Assembly: GCF_020509005.1 (NCBI RefSeq)
Contig: NC_063015.1
Span: 1,550,001-1,614,000, forward strand
From: Fulvia fulva
Lineage: Eukaryota; Ascomycota; Dothideomycetes; Mycosphaerellales; Mycosphaerellaceae
Direction of reading: 5' to 3'
Length of the DNA: 64,000 nt
Shown here piece after piece: positions 31,745-42,884 of this stretch. The position numbers and the translations under genes are program-made. Under the pieces are notes generated by a model. That model was not told the DNA's origin. It made no database searches and saw only the letters and a program-made list of their open reading frames with translations. Position 1 is the first letter of the stretch, and the number at the start of each line of letters is the position of its first letter.

Positions 31745-33020
31745 TGTTTGTGTTCTTGGAAGAGGTGAGAGCCCTGGTGTTGGTGGGCTGGAAACTCAAA
31801 GATGAAATGTTGGAGACGGTATTGAGAGGGGGGACGGTGTTATATGCTTAGAGAGGACGAGCGGCTTCACCGGACTCACTGTAGCGCTACGGTAGATGGA
31901 ACGGTTGAATGCCTGCACAAGAATCCTGCGTGGTTCGCGAGTCGTGCGAGGAGCTGTTAGAGGGAAAGCACGACGCACCTCGGCAAACCTTTTCCGGGCC
32001 CGAGCAGGGATGTGAAAGCTGAACGTCACTTCATCGATCCTATGCCTCCTTCACCTTCATCAACATAGGTCATCGAATATCCTGCTACTTTACGACGGTA
32101 CCAGTCCCTCAGAGCATCCCGGCAGGAACGACGCCAGTCCCATGTCTGCCAGCCGCTTGTTGTTCCGGCGCTTTCCCCATCTCTCCAGACAACGCACCGC
32201 TTGCGTTCCCAACTCCTGCTCTTCACCTCCAAGAAGCCGAAACAACCCACTGGGTCTCCCTGTCGGTCGACTATCGTCGACTTAGAGAGCTGCTTCGACA
32301 GCGCGTGAAGCGTCTCGCATGGGTCTGCTGGCACTCATTTCGTCGAAGATGAAACATTGAGTGAGCTTATCATAAGCTCATCATGACGAGCTGCTGTCAG
32401 TCTACTGTCTGTGATGAGGCCGGAACGGCTTGCACGTGGCACCATTCTTGACTTGACCTCATCATTGTGAACCGCGGCTCGCGATATGTCGTCGATGGGA
32501 TGCAGGCCGCACGACAGGCAAGGGATGGACCACAAAAGATAAAAATCGCCTGTGATGTGGGACGCATAAGTTCTTGCATAGCCTCCCATGTGGCAAAAAG
32601 AATAGAGAATTTTGACTGCCGGCGAGAATCGAGCTCACGTCCATGGGGCTTCCGCGTTCAGCAACCGTCCCTCCCATGATCTTGCCACTGGACCACGACA
32701 GCCGAAGACAACCAAGTTCTGCCGCTATATAGGGCTTGTGCGGGTGGCTGCGCCACATGTCTGGATTAGTGCATGCAGATCAATCTCCGGGATGAGCATG
32801 GACGCGAAGCGCTCTGGTGACTCAAGACCTTGGCGCTACGCTCGCTAGCATGTGATAGCCGGCCCGTGCGGATACTTTCCGTGCACCCTCGAATGCTCTT
32901 GCTTCAGTGTCCTCACTTTGTTTCCGCACCTGTGGACCACATACAAGAGCTCACTACTACACCAACAGGGGTAGCCCCACACGACCGCTTGACGATGTGC
33001 GCCCTGCAGATGGTCATGCC
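31745..33020. other. Intergenic region with tRNA-like sequence
   Basis: About 1.3 kb. A minus-strand frame at 32334-32026 looks mildly protein-like but lacks a usable ATG and a splice partner. The only supported element is the tRNA-like sequence at 32615-32702. Confidence 0.55.
32615..32702 (-). tRNA. tRNA-like sequence with possible intron; probably degenerate
   Basis: Read on the minus strand from 32702. Acceptor arms GCTGTCG and CGGCAGT pair over all seven positions (two G-T wobbles). T8-G9 and an A-box-like TGGTCCAGTGG follow. The anticodon stem ATGGG/CCCAT encloses 25 nt (7-nt loop plus an 18-nt intron if real). The T-arm GTGAG-CTCGATT-CTCGC is fully paired, and a TTTTT terminator lies 15 nt past the acceptor (32599-32595). 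Against function: the loop has no U33, T54 is C, and no sensible anticodon emerges. It is best read as a tRNA relic or a tRNA-derived element. Confidence 0.35.
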
Positions 33021-34041
33021 ATGTCCAAAGCGCGGGCAAGGAGACTAAAACGCAAGATCAAAGAAGGACGCCCCACTCTCGCACCCGACGAGTACAAGCG
33101 CAGAAGGCAACAGCAAGAAGAGGGTGAGCGTCGTAACCGCCAGATCCTACAGCAGAAGAGACTCTTTCCAGCACCAGCAGACTTGGAGCGCGAGAAATTT
33201 GAGGAGTATGCGCCTGGTCTCTGCTGCGACCTTCGAGAGCATAAGGTACATTCCTTCTTCACTATTGATTCTCTCGAGTCCTCGCTAATCACACCAGACT
33301 ATCCGCACCACCCAAAATGACACACCATATCGCGCTCGCGCAATCTGGTTCAACGACTTCGACGAGAGACACACTTTCCACAAGAAGCACCGTCAGGCCC
33401 GCCAACTGTACAATATCCTCGTCCACCGTCTGATCAAAGGCGGAACCCTCCACTCCTCGAGCTGCTCTTCGTCGCGGGCTGCCTAGAGCGCCAAGCTTCG
33501 GACCAACACCTTCTTCCGTTGGGCGAGCAGTTCAAGCGGAGGGAGGCCTTCGTCAAAGCCTGGTTGAAGTCGCCGTCTGATCTTTACGTCTTCACCAAGT
33601 CCGATATCGCACGCTTTGTGCGCATGAAGAAGGATTTTGAAGGCGAGACTCATGGATGTGGACGACGGAGCGCAGACGAAGAAGTTCAACGAGGCGCCTT
33701 TGCTTACGTTTGCTGAGGAGCTGCCAGGCATATTTCGTGGCGAGGAGGACCGCGAGGCGCTCGAGGACGGCGAGGAATGGTCAGGGGGCGAGGGCGGTGA
33801 TCAGCTGCTTGGTCGTGCGTGTGCAAACGGTAGCACTTGGCAGGAGATGCTAGCTGATTACGACAAGATCAAGGACATTGCACTGGCGGACACGATTAGC
33901 TGTGAGAAAGCTACGGCTCTACTGGCCCGTCTGCAGGCTGACAAAGCGGGTGCGGACGTTCGAGGGCTGGTCGAGAAGGCGCTGGAGGCTGCGGCGGGTG
34001 GAGTGATTGGAACGCAGTCGATGTATGTGGTGCAAAAGTAG
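33021..34041 (+). pseudogene. Uncharacterised conserved-looking gene with two compensating frame breaks
   Basis: ATG 33021 (MSKARARRLKRKIKEG), exon 1 to 33245, intron 33246-33297 (GTACAT...CTAAT...CCAG, 52 bp). The frame then shifts near 33440 and shifts back near 33640. All three segments look coding: ARAIWFNDFDERHTFHKKH, then LLELLFVAGCLERQ and FVKAWLKSPSDLYVF, then an acidic helical tail to TAG 34041. Unshifted translation would stop at 33486 after 137 aa. Two opposite 1-nt indels in otherwise intact sequence suggest either a young pseudogene or base-calling errors. The family is unrecognised. Confidence 0.5.
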
Positions 34042-34405
34042 GTGCGTGTCCCACTCGGCACATAGCACACTCTTGGAGGCTGCGGCAGTCTGTTCATCAT
34101 GGATCTGGTGGGAAACATGAATAGAGTAATGCTTCTGTCGATAGCAGTCATACGACTCTATCAATGTGAGAAGCCCACCACAAAGACTTCCCTACTGTCG
34201 ATTTTACAGACTGTCTCTAATATGGCACAGCGGTAACAGATCTGGGTCAACGCTCTTCTGGCTTTACTGATGGTCATTCGCTGTCCAGAAGGTGGTGTGC
34301 GGTTGATACTGGCTCACCTAATAGCGCTGGCGAGGTGATACTCTGTCGCTTCTACGATCTTTGTGTACTCGCCTGTGCGCGTGCAGACGTATCAGTCGTT
34401 TGTGA
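34042..34405. other. Convergent intergenic region
   Basis: About 360 bp between convergent genes; no feature seen. Confidence 0.6.
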
Positions 34406-36598
34406 TCAGTGATTGTTATTGGTATTCAGGCTATCCCAGAACTCGCTCACGTGGAAGAGATACTGACCAGCGACCTTCCATCGACGATCAAGCAATACTA
34501 GTACTTCTTTGATCTCTTGTAGACGTTCGTGGCACTCTGGTCTGGACGATTCTCTAACGTACCAGGCATCTAGATATTGTCAGCAACAGTGTGTAAATAT
34601 ATGCTATGTAAGACATACAGTTCGCTGCTGCCTGATACAGGCTATCAATTACGAGTGGACTGACACGACCGAGGCCGGCTTTCTCGATGAAGCCACGGAC
34701 TCGTCGTGCGAGGTGTACAACCTCTGCAGACACCGCACTCAAGCCATCTATCGCCTCTTTCTGCATCACGAGCTGCTCTTCTGGCCCGTTTTCTAGTCTC
34801 TTCTCGGTGCAGCTGTATGCATCATACAGCGTCAGCAAAGCGGAATAGCAGACTGCCATGGAAGTGCAAAGTGTCGGCTTATGCGTCGGATCGTCCTCTG
34901 CAGCCTCATCAGGCAGTACACTGGATAGGGCTTGAAGTGTTCGATGTAGTTGTAGCGCTTCGGTGAATCGATAGTCCGCCGGGAGGTTCTTCTCATTCAC
35001 GTGCCTTACCACTTTACCGAGAAGGTGACTCGCTTGGCATGTGCGTGCGAATGGCGCGGCTCTGATGGTCTGACTTGCCGATAGCGCAAGAGGTGCAGCT
35101 ACCAGCATTTGTCCTTGGTCCCAAGAGCTGTCGTCTGTGGGAAGAATAGCGTCAAGGCTGGGGTCCGAGCTGGCGAAAGGTTTGCTGCGGTGACCGATGT
35201 TGACGAACCGATCAAGCACAATCACCGACCACCATACGCGTCTACGCTCTTCTTGCTCTGTCCAGGTATTTGGTCTTGGCAGCATTTGCGGAGCACCCTT
35301 TTCGTGCAGTCCCATGGCATGCCCAAGCCGTGCTGCATGGCCGATCGACAAGTACACTGCGGGATAGATGCAGTGGCCTAGCTCATAGAGCGATACTAAC
35401 AAGAGCGCTTGCATCATCTGTATACTGAACCCGTTTTGTGCTTCGACGTAACTCAGGAAGGACTTCACATCCTGGTAGAGTTGGGTCTGTGGCACCATCC
35501 TATCAGAAGTCAAAAGTCAGTGCAGGTTCAGGTTCTGGATAGATAGTTTCTTGGGCGAGAACAGTAGTGTCACGCTCTCAACCAAGCCGTATCGAGCTTT
35601 GCTACAGATGGGCGAGGCCGTTTCGCCAAGCAGCCCAGCCACTTTGGCATACTACCAGCCCAACCACGACCAAAGGCCCGTCTTGAGATGACTTACCCCT
35701 CGGGTACCTCGCTAGTCACCAACTTCATCGCCAGAAAGGGGAGAGCAATCTCTGCACCAGGTTCGTGCATCGGGCTCGACAAGTGCTGGTAGAGACGAAT
35801 CTTCGAGATGATAGGCATGTATGTGTGAATAGTGGCAAAGTATAACTCGATCATCTCTCTGAGCTCTGCCGAGCTTCCGAGAGCAGTCAGAGCGCCTGGT
35901 GGTACCTTGACGTACGGCATCTGAACATGAAATCGGTCGTATTCGAAGGCATCCGAATCTAGGAAGAACATGCTTGGGAATGTAGTCGGTCCCGGCCAGG
36001 GACCCGGCGGTGGGGCAGGCGATAGAGCCAGAACGTTGGCGGGGCTCTGGCCGTTGCTCAAAGACGACGAGCCATTGCTCATGTTCACGCCACCGCTGCT
36101 GCCGTTGGACAGGCCGCTGTTCGGGGTGTTCACGGCTCGGGACAGAAGGCCTTCCAAGTCCATCACCTTCTGCCTGAGCGCTTCGAAATCATCGGCTGAA
36201 GGCATTGGAGGAGGTGCATCGGCACTGTAGTCGCATGCTCGACCGATCCTCAGGCAAAGACCACATTGCGGTATCTGCTTGTCGCATTTCCGCTTCTGCT
36301 TTCGACATGACGAGCAAGCTTGAGGTGCCAAATTGGCAGGCGCAAGATGCTGCGGTTGCTGCTGCTGCTGTGGGTGTGGCTGGTATCCATGCTGAGGACT
36401 GAGACTTTGCTGATATTCCAGCTGTTCCCGAAGAGAAGACATGATGGCGCCGGGTCGTTGTTGATTAAGATAACACTGCGGAGCGGACGGACGACCCGGC
36501 GGCCTCGATCGCGCCTTCTCAGTTTGGCCATGAGGATGCACGTGCCACATCTGTTCCTGCATTAGCGCCGGAGATTGCTGCCCCGCCGTCTTCTTCAT
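34406..36598 (-). CDS. Zn2Cys6 fungal-specific transcription factor
   Basis: Three exons: 36598-35697, 35499-34619 and 34569-34406. The introns are 197 bp (GTAAGT...GATAG) and 49 bp (GTATGT...GCTGAC...CTAG); 648 aa. The zinc cluster has Cys 95, 98, 105, 112, 115 and 122 (C-x2-C-x6-C-x6-C-x2-C-x6-C), inside [16 protein letters not shown] short coiled linker and a fungal_trans (MHR) domain follow ([20 protein letters not shown], then [20 protein letters not shown]). The last exon supplies the conserved-looking end [13 protein letters not shown], missed if the gene is stopped at the apparent TAG at 34554. An alternative start at 36442 (MSSLREQ) would leave more room for the divergent promoter. 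Target genes are unknown. Confidence 0.88.
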
Positions 36599-36642
36599 AT
36601 GTGACACAATCTTCTTGCTGCAGCTTCACCATCCGATCGAAG

Positions 36643-37203
36643 ATGAAGATCCTCGATGCTGGAGACCATCCGCTCTCTAACGCGGACGTACTGGACTGGA
36701 TCAAGCGAAAGCGCGCACAACACGAGACCGAAGATGCTGAGGAGACAGCCGCCAAAGGAAAAGGCGCAAAGGCGACACCACGACCCAAAAACTTCATCAC
36801 AGCTCTCAACCGACATGAGCGCGAGCTCAACTCCCCGCGATACCCTTACGCTAAAAACGTAGGAGCATATGCGGGTGATGCCCGTGACAAGCAGTTCAAA
36901 AAGTTCTGCCAGGAAGCCGAAAATGTTATTCAGGACAACCTCGAGGCAGAATGGAAGGAGAAGCTCAGCACCATGAACAAGGAGCAGGTCGAGAAGGGGC
37001 TCGCGATTGAGCAGGATAAGAAGTGCCTCACAGAGCCGGAGCTTCTGATGCTGTACAACCACGCCCCGGTACACGCTGAATTGCTTCAGCCCATGATCGA
37101 GAACGTGGAGGACCGATTTTCCGCGAAGGAGCAAGCATTACTCATTGATGTGATCTGGAGGACACTACGGGTTAATGAACAGCGGCCAGTGGAAGAAGAG
37201 TAG
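36643..37203 (+). CDS. RPC17: RNA polymerase III subunit Rpc17/RPC9 (CGRP-RCP family)
   Basis: 186 aa, single exon, ATG 36643, the first ATG in frame. The N-terminus MKILDAGDHPLSNADVLDWI is characteristic of the Rpb4/RPC9 family. The helical C-terminal part (TEPELLMLYNHAPVHAELLQ, then a segment ending in LRV) fits the HRDC-like fold. Family knowledge: it pairs with Rpc25 in the Pol III stalk needed for initiation at tRNA and 5S genes. Its start codon is only 44 bp from that of the divergent zinc-cluster gene, so the two must share regulatory DNA or one annotated start is too far upstream. Confidence 0.85.
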   Translation: MKILDAGDHPLSNADVLDWIKRKRAQHETEDAEETAAKGKGAKATPRPKNFITALNRHERELNSPRYPYAKNVGAYAGDARDKQFKKFCQEAENVIQDNLEAEWKEKLSTMNKEQVEKGLAIEQDKKCLTEPELLMLYNHAPVHAELLQPMIENVEDRFSAKEQALLIDVIWRTLRVNEQRPVEEE

Positions 37204-37521
37204 TGCACTACCAGGATTTCGGACTACAGCAGCATGATTTGGCGTTCTGGATAGAGGAGAGACACTGAGGTGCATGAATTTGAGATACCCAACACGCGAG
37301 AGCAGATCCGAAATTGGATAAGCTATGAGGTGCGAGTGGAAAGGAGCTTGCAAGGATTGAATATGAGTCTTGTTGGCCACATGGGATAACATTAGAGCAC
37401 GAATGCTGGATCTCCATCGGTTGCGCTCGTACGACGGAGCAGTGTCAACACGGACCCTCCCAAAGTCACGAATGGTCTACATGCGACGACCGATCACAGC
37501 CAAGCACAAGTCCACCATCAC
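37204..37521. other. Convergent intergenic region
   Basis: About 320 bp, no feature seen. Confidence 0.6.
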
Positions 37522-38170
37522 TCACTTCTTCAACCGCTCCCTCACCCACTCCAACGCCTTTCCCAACTTATTTTCTCCCCACTCACCCTCCTTCCCTTCC
37601 GCCTCCTCAGTATTAAACCCAATCCCCCAAAGTCTATCATTCGGACTCGTCTCCACAATCTGTCTCTCCTCCGTCCCCACCAACACCTTCCCCAACTCCT
37701 CGTTCTGGCTAAACTTCAAGAAGTTCCCTGCTTCCTATACCTTCATCAGCTACCGGGCTCACGACAACAACAAAAGCAACATCCACTCACGACAACCCCA
37801 TCACAACTCCCATCCCAAACCATCTGATCGAAATTTCTCACCTCCCTCCCCAACTTCTTCGCTTTAGCGGGTGTATCCGCTTGCAAGATCCTCGCAGCCA
37901 CATCCTTGTCACCCATGAGGAGCGCTTTGTGGTACATCATGTACTGCTCACTAGTATGGAATGGAACTGATTGGGCCCCTCAGTGGAAGGGGAAGGGTAC
38001 CATTGTTGCAAACAACATTCCTTCTCTGCCCTGTCGAACCCGAAGAAGAAGACGTATTCGTCCGTGACTTTCGGAGGAAGATCTTGGGCGTATTGAAGGG
38101 TTGCGGGCAGGCCTGGAATATCGTCACCGATCCAGCGGGGTCCTTTGCCGTCGAGTTGTTCCCAGGACAT
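37522..38170 (-). pseudogene. NADAR-family protein broken by a 5-nt insertion
   Basis: ATG 38170 (MSWEQLDGKG). The first segment has EYVFFFGFDRAEKE and the NADAR signature region WYPSPSTEGPNQFHS. A 5-nt TACTA insertion at about 37955 then shifts the frame; without it the text would read SSEQYMMYHKALL, the expected NADAR continuation. The downstream part follows (AKKLGREVRNFDQMVW), an intron at 37790-37735 (GTGAGT...GCTGAT...ATAG, 56 bp) and the end NDRLWGIGF to TGA 37522. Family knowledge: NADAR (YbiA/DUF1768) domains are N-glycosidases acting on riboflavin intermediates or ADP-ribosylated guanine. As read here the gene is broken. Confidence 0.75.
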
Positions 38171-38611
38171 GATTTGGTGCTGGCACAAGAGAGGATGAGA
38201 TTGGTGTATCACGTGATGGGACGAGGAAAAGTGGAGACGAGGCAAAGTGAGGGATCGGAAGAAGTCGTAAAGTTTGCCTCGGAGTATAGATAGTGCCCTT
38301 GAGGGTATAACAGCTCGTACTTCCTCTCAGTTTGAAGATGAGCTGCTGTGAGCTTACACTTATATGCACAGAGCCACTATGCGCCACTGCTGCATCCGTG
38401 AGCCCGCCCTTTCGACCGAGTGAGAAGCTGTCAACAATCCAAAAACTTGCTTGCTCGCTGCATGCAGGACACAAGACCAGAAGAGAAGATACTGAATGCC
38501 CGCTAAAGTGCTACGATATGGCCCAAGTCTGGGATCAGCAAAGATCAAGAACAACTCCCCCCGACATTCGCTACGCTGCCACCGACAATTGAGCTGAGAT
38601 GAACCCGCCGC

Positions 38612-40897
38612 CTACGCCTCGTAATATTCAACATGGCCATCATTCTGGTTTACAGTCCAGCGTCTCTTAGGCGTAGGATCGAACCTTCTGACGACTCTAT
38701 CACCGGAAGCCTGTTTACCCCAGAGTGCCTTCACGCTAAGGCCTCTGCTCAACGACTGAGGTGGCGCTTCGCCGACCTTGAGAGGAAGCTCAGACACACC
38801 GTCTTCACTCTCAGCGAGGACACTGTCCTGTTGCTTTGGCTCTGGCTTTTGGTCTCCATTGGCCTGGCTGGGACGCCCCCTCGCATTGGAACTGTTCCGT
38901 CTTGAGTCGGGCGGCGAGTTGGCGAACTTCAGCATCTTATGGCCAGGGCTTGTCCGTCCATTGGTCTCATTGAGTTTCGAGAAGATTGCATTCTTCTCGT
39001 CTTTCATCCTTTGGGCATCCAGGCGTGGGGTACTTCCTGATGGCGGTGTCCACAGGCCAGGACTTACAGTGCCTGGTGGTGTCCATAAGCCGGTGGTCGC
39101 AGGGAGCTTGTCCTCCGGTTCCATCGCGCTAGGCCTCGGAAAGTTCGCTGGTGAAGGCAGTCTTTGAGGGATGCTCGAGGCGCTCGGCCTTCTCATGGAT
39201 CCGAGGGCGGCACTAGGGTTGCTCTTTCTCCCGCTCGGGTTCTGCAAGTTCAAGGTCACTTCAGCGCCAACACCAGCTGGAGCGTGAGGTAGAGAGCCGA
39301 ACTGCTTATACCTCGCAAGCGCTTCTTGTGCACCTCGCATGTTCGAAATTGTGGACGAAGTAGCTTTTGTCGGATCCACACCTGGCCTCAGATGTTCGGA
39401 GGAGGATACAAGCCTCATGTCATAGATCGCGCTCAAGCCGATGTCCAAGCTGCTCCTCCTGCCGCTACCGTTCATCATCTTAATAGGATCTGGAGACGAG
39501 CACGGCGTTCCTGTGGGACTAGGACTTCCTGGATTCGAGCTCGGCGGTGACAATAAACCAGGCGCATCATCTTTCCTGACGGCCATTGTCAAGCTCGCCA
39601 TTCCAACATCGAGCAGCACCGGCTGATTCGTCAAAGCACCAATGAGCGCATTACTACCAGCGCCGTGTGTGACAAGTATGACGACCAGCTCTTCCTCGTC
39701 TTCCTCCTCGTGGTGTTTGTCCGCCTGCTCGATGCCCAGCGCGTCTTCCGCACGATCGTCTGCATTGTGCTGGCTATACCACTGCATCAGACTGTTGAGA
39801 CCTCGTCGGAACCGCCTATGCATCGATGACCACTCTTCACCATAGTTCCCGCCACCACCCCAATCTTGCGGAGGCCTACTGCTGTCCCACTGGTAGTCGA
39901 CGTGAACTGTTGCGTTTCGTGCGTGAGTCACATAGCCTCGGGGAATGTTGTCGCTATTAGAGATCGCATATGAGGGGATGGGCGGGTGATATATCGCATT
40001 CTCTGGGCCAGGAGGAGGAACTCTCGATGTCAATGCGTGAAGCGCGTGTTGTGCTCGAAACGGTGACTTGCGACCAGAACTCTCGTTGCTACCGGCACTG
40101 CTGACACTATTAGATCTCGAGCGGTGACCGGTAGGCACGTCCAGAGCATCGCGAACATGGCTCCAATCATCCAGAGTGGTCTCTCGACTCGCCGAAGGTC
40201 TGCTGTTGGTAGCACCCCACAAACTACTCTTGGACGACTTATGCGACAAAGTGGGAGTATAGTTGTCCAACGGATCGTTCTGCATCAGCTCCGCCTTTGC
40301 GCCTGCAACCATCATGGGGCTCGGGGGAGGCGGTGTGATCTGGTCAAAGTAGCCCGGATTGAGCCATTCTCCCAAGAAGGCATCCACCCGGATCTTCGAC
40401 CTGCGATACTTCTTCTGCGAGTGCCCGTCGAGTGCTCTCCGCGCCCGATCCCTCGCAAAGTCGTGGCTCGGCTCAGTGATGGGTCGCAGGTGAGGCGACT
40501 TTGGTGCATCCTTTGCGCGCAACTTGGGCGAGGCCGAGTGCATCGTTGCCGGTGTCCTTGGCATCTCTTTGGGCGGTTCGTACTGAGCCATGCCTGCTGA
40601 GATGGCCACGCTCGTCTGGAGGCATCGCAAGAACGGCGAGGTATGTATGACGACTTTGTGTTTCCTCTTCCTCTTCCTACTGCCGTCTCCCACGCTCTGC
40701 TCTTGCTCCCGAGCATGCAGAAGACTTGCGATCCGCACACCCAGGGCGCGACACTGGTTCCAGCCTCCATACGTGAGCGGTGGATCGTAGGGCGTCGGTG
40801 TCGACAGATGCCATGACTGATCTGCCGCGTCCAGTCGCATGCCATGTCGGGCTATAATGACCACTGCTGGTGGCTTTGTTTCCGTACGAGACATCAT
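38612..40897 (-). CDS. Histidine phosphatase (phosphoglycerate-mutase-like) with long disordered insertions
   Basis: 761 aa from ATG 40897 (or 40894), single exon. The N-terminal catalytic motif is ARHGMRLD (RHG at 17-19), with HTSPFLRCLQTS supplying the conserved Arg region. The second catalytic His lies in VTHGAGSNALIG, far downstream. Between them is a long Ser/Pro-rich insertion, and about 300 disordered residues follow (many SP sites). The two halves form one alpha/beta histidine-phosphatase fold, similar in layout to UBASH3-like fungal proteins. The substrate is unknown. Confidence 0.83.
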   Translation of the reverse strand: MMSRTETKPPAVVIIARHGMRLDAADQSWHLSTPTPYDPPLTYGGWNQCRALGVRIASLLHAREQEQSVGDGSRKRKRKHKVVIHTSPFLRCLQTSVAISAGMAQYEPPKEMPRTPATMHSASPKLRAKDAPKSPHLRPITEPSHDFARDRARRALDGHSQKKYRRSKIRVDAFLGEWLNPGYFDQITPPPPSPMMVAGAKAELMQNDPLDNYTPTLSHKSSKSSLWGATNSRPSASRETTLDDWSHVRDALDVPTGHRSRSNSVSSAGSNESSGRKSPFRAQHALHALTSRVPPPGPENAIYHPPIPSYAISNSDNIPRGYVTHARNATVHVDYQWDSSRPPQDWGGGGNYGEEWSSMHRRFRRGLNSLMQWYSQHNADDRAEDALGIEQADKHHEEEDEEELVVILVTHGAGSNALIGALTNQPVLLDVGMASLTMAVRKDDAPGLLSPPSSNPGSPSPTGTPCSSPDPIKMMNGSGRRSSLDIGLSAIYDMRLVSSSEHLRPGVDPTKATSSTISNMRGAQEALARYKQFGSLPHAPAGVGAEVTLNLQNPSGRKSNPSAALGSMRRPSASSIPQRLPSPANFPRPSAMEPEDKLPATTGLWTPPGTVSPGLWTPPSGSTPRLDAQRMKDEKNAIFSKLNETNGRTSPGHKMLKFANSPPDSRRNSSNARGRPSQANGDQKPEPKQQDSVLAESEDGVSELPLKVGEAPPQSLSRGLSVKALWGKQASGDRVVRRFDPTPKRRWTVNQNDGHVEYYEA

Positions 40898-41503
40898 TCC
40901 TCGCCGGGTAGTCGTCACGGTCGTACGAGAAAGTGGGAGTGGTCGGCAACGGATTAGAGGAGTGCTTTGATCCGGCCTCTTTGTGTAGCTATGTGGTCTT
41001 CATTGTGCTATTGTGTCTCCTTGGAAGTTCCTCTCACCCGCTGCCGCATGGACTGAGTCCAGAAGTTTTGCGTGGTACCTAGTAACTTCGGATGTGATAC
41101 TCGGCTTCGGTCTTCGAATGTCGGGACCCTGGTCGCGTCTCCCCCGCAATGGAAGTTATGGAATGCAGGGTCTTTGCACGATGTCGCTGTGATGAACGCT
41201 GTGCCGATATACATATATATTGCACCACTTGTGAGGAGAACAGTTCGTTGTGTTTCACAAGATGCATTTGGTCGCACAAAGCCAGTGCGACTGATGACTC
41301 CATCTCACATGATGCCTATTCTGAACATGGTCAACGCCACAATAAGCCCTACGGCTCGCTGTTAGGACAAACGCCGACCAAGATGACTCCATGACCGTTG
41401 ACGGCCCGGCTCCTCCTCTTCCTCCTGTTCAGTACTCCGACGACGACGTTCTTCCAGTCACGTCAACAAGCAAAGCCTGCAAGGGCCTTTCGAGAGATCT
41501 TCC
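40898..41503. other. Intergenic region
   Basis: About 600 bp containing a short TA-rich stretch (ATATACATATATAT near 41207) and no gene. It lies upstream of the phosphatase and downstream of the broken 5'-nucleotidase. Confidence 0.6.
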
Positions 41504-42884
41504 TCAGGTTGCAAATTTGATTCGGCCCTCAATTCTCGGGGCGATACCCTTCGTCCAGTGGCAGCTAAAAGCCTCATGCTTGCTCGTAGCCATGTCCGGA
41601 TGTCCTTCAATGCCAGCCAGGCGCCTCCACTTGCGCATGACCTTGCGTACGGTATTGAGCTCATGCTCTGTGTTGATAGATGGCATGATCGCTGGCATGT
41701 CGGCGTCCTCATCATCATCGCTGTCTGAGTCGGCGTCTGCTTGTCCCACTTTCAGACTCTTGGCTGGTCGTGCAGGAAGATCGCTGGTGTTGCGAGTGTG
41801 TTTCTGAGCTGTTCCAACAAGCGACTTCCTCGTGTTGCCATTGGACTCCAGCTTCTCGTCGTGAAGCTTGTCCTCGATAGGCGGGACACGCAGAGGTTGG
41901 GCCGACTGGTTTGGCTCCTTGACTGGATGCACTTCATGAAGATCATCTTGAATCTTACCAAAGTGATTGCCCATGGACGTACTCCACTTCTTCCACTTAC
42001 CCAGCACTTTCAAGCTCATGAAATATTGACGCAGGATCATGGATATGAGCATGCCGTTCTCGTCACTGACAATGCTCTCAGCTGTACCACCATGCTCTTT
42101 CAGCATGAGGCTTGTGAATCCATCTTTCCCTCGCACCATGTAGTCTCGAGTGGCGACCTTGTACTTGCGCTCCATATCTATAGTTTCACCACCGATTCGT
42201 ATATCCGAACAACGTTGCCCAGATGGCATTGCAGGAGTGATGGTGAATGAGATGTTGCTGACTTGCGGGAATCGGCCTTCCAGAGCCGGATACGTGCTGA
42301 CACCATTTTCTAGTGCCTTGACGATCTCCTTGCCTTTGACTTGGACTACAACGCAGGGGACTTCGAAGGGGAAACAGTTCATCATGTCCTTTACGCGCAG
42401 CACGCCGGGTGGGTAGATCTGGTCACCTCTTATGGTGCCAGAAGCCATGATGCAGCAGTCCGCCAGGTAGTGTAGTCTCATGAGATCGCACACGAAATTG
42501 CCCATGTTACTCTCCTTCATGCGGACTGTGGTGAAACGAGCGTCCAGAGGTGCGAGTGTATATCCAATCGGCTTCTCAAGCTTCGGTCTCAGGCTTGCTG
42601 TGATCTTCTCTACCATTTCGACGGCTGTGGGCTCTTCCGGTATGGAGCTGACAATGTCTCGCCGGGTGATTTCAAACCTCCAGCCCCTGCCATCGTCGTT
42701 TCGCCGACACTCAAGGTAAGAAAGCTGTTTGAAATCGGAACCGGAACGCAAGACGTGTGTGCCATTGATGATGCTGTGGTTATAGTAGTGATCGTGGCCG
42801 CCCAGCACGATGTCTACTGTGCCAGGATCGATCTTGGTGGCCAGTTTGTTGTCGTTTGGCTCGCGTTGGTGGCTGACAACGACA
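41504..42884 (-). pseudogene. 5'-nucleotidase/metallophosphoesterase, N-terminal half lost at a repeat insertion
   Basis: The intact part begins VVVSHQREPNDNKL, has the metal-binding GGHDHYYNHS, and continues through the 5'-nucleotidase C-terminal domain (MKESNMGNFVCDLMRLHYL, then FPFEVPCVVVQVKGKEIV) to an acidic tail. The N-terminal metal-ligand half (DxH and GNHD regions) is absent. At 42884 the coding sequence meets a copy of the ~370 bp repeat. Read-through into the repeat adds about 30 meaningless residues from a GTG, with no ATG. I found no N-terminal half on the far side. Family knowledge: intact members are periplasmic or secreted nucleotidases. Confidence 0.8.

Noticed and set aside
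32026..32334. 102-residue minus-strand frame rich in Trp and Arg
   Set aside because: Starts at GTG, no upstream splice acceptor found, no recognised motif.
32615..32702. Reading the tRNA-like sequence as tRNA-Ser(GCT) with a long variable arm
   Set aside because: A TTGCTGA loop can be drawn, but the stem flanking it does not pair.
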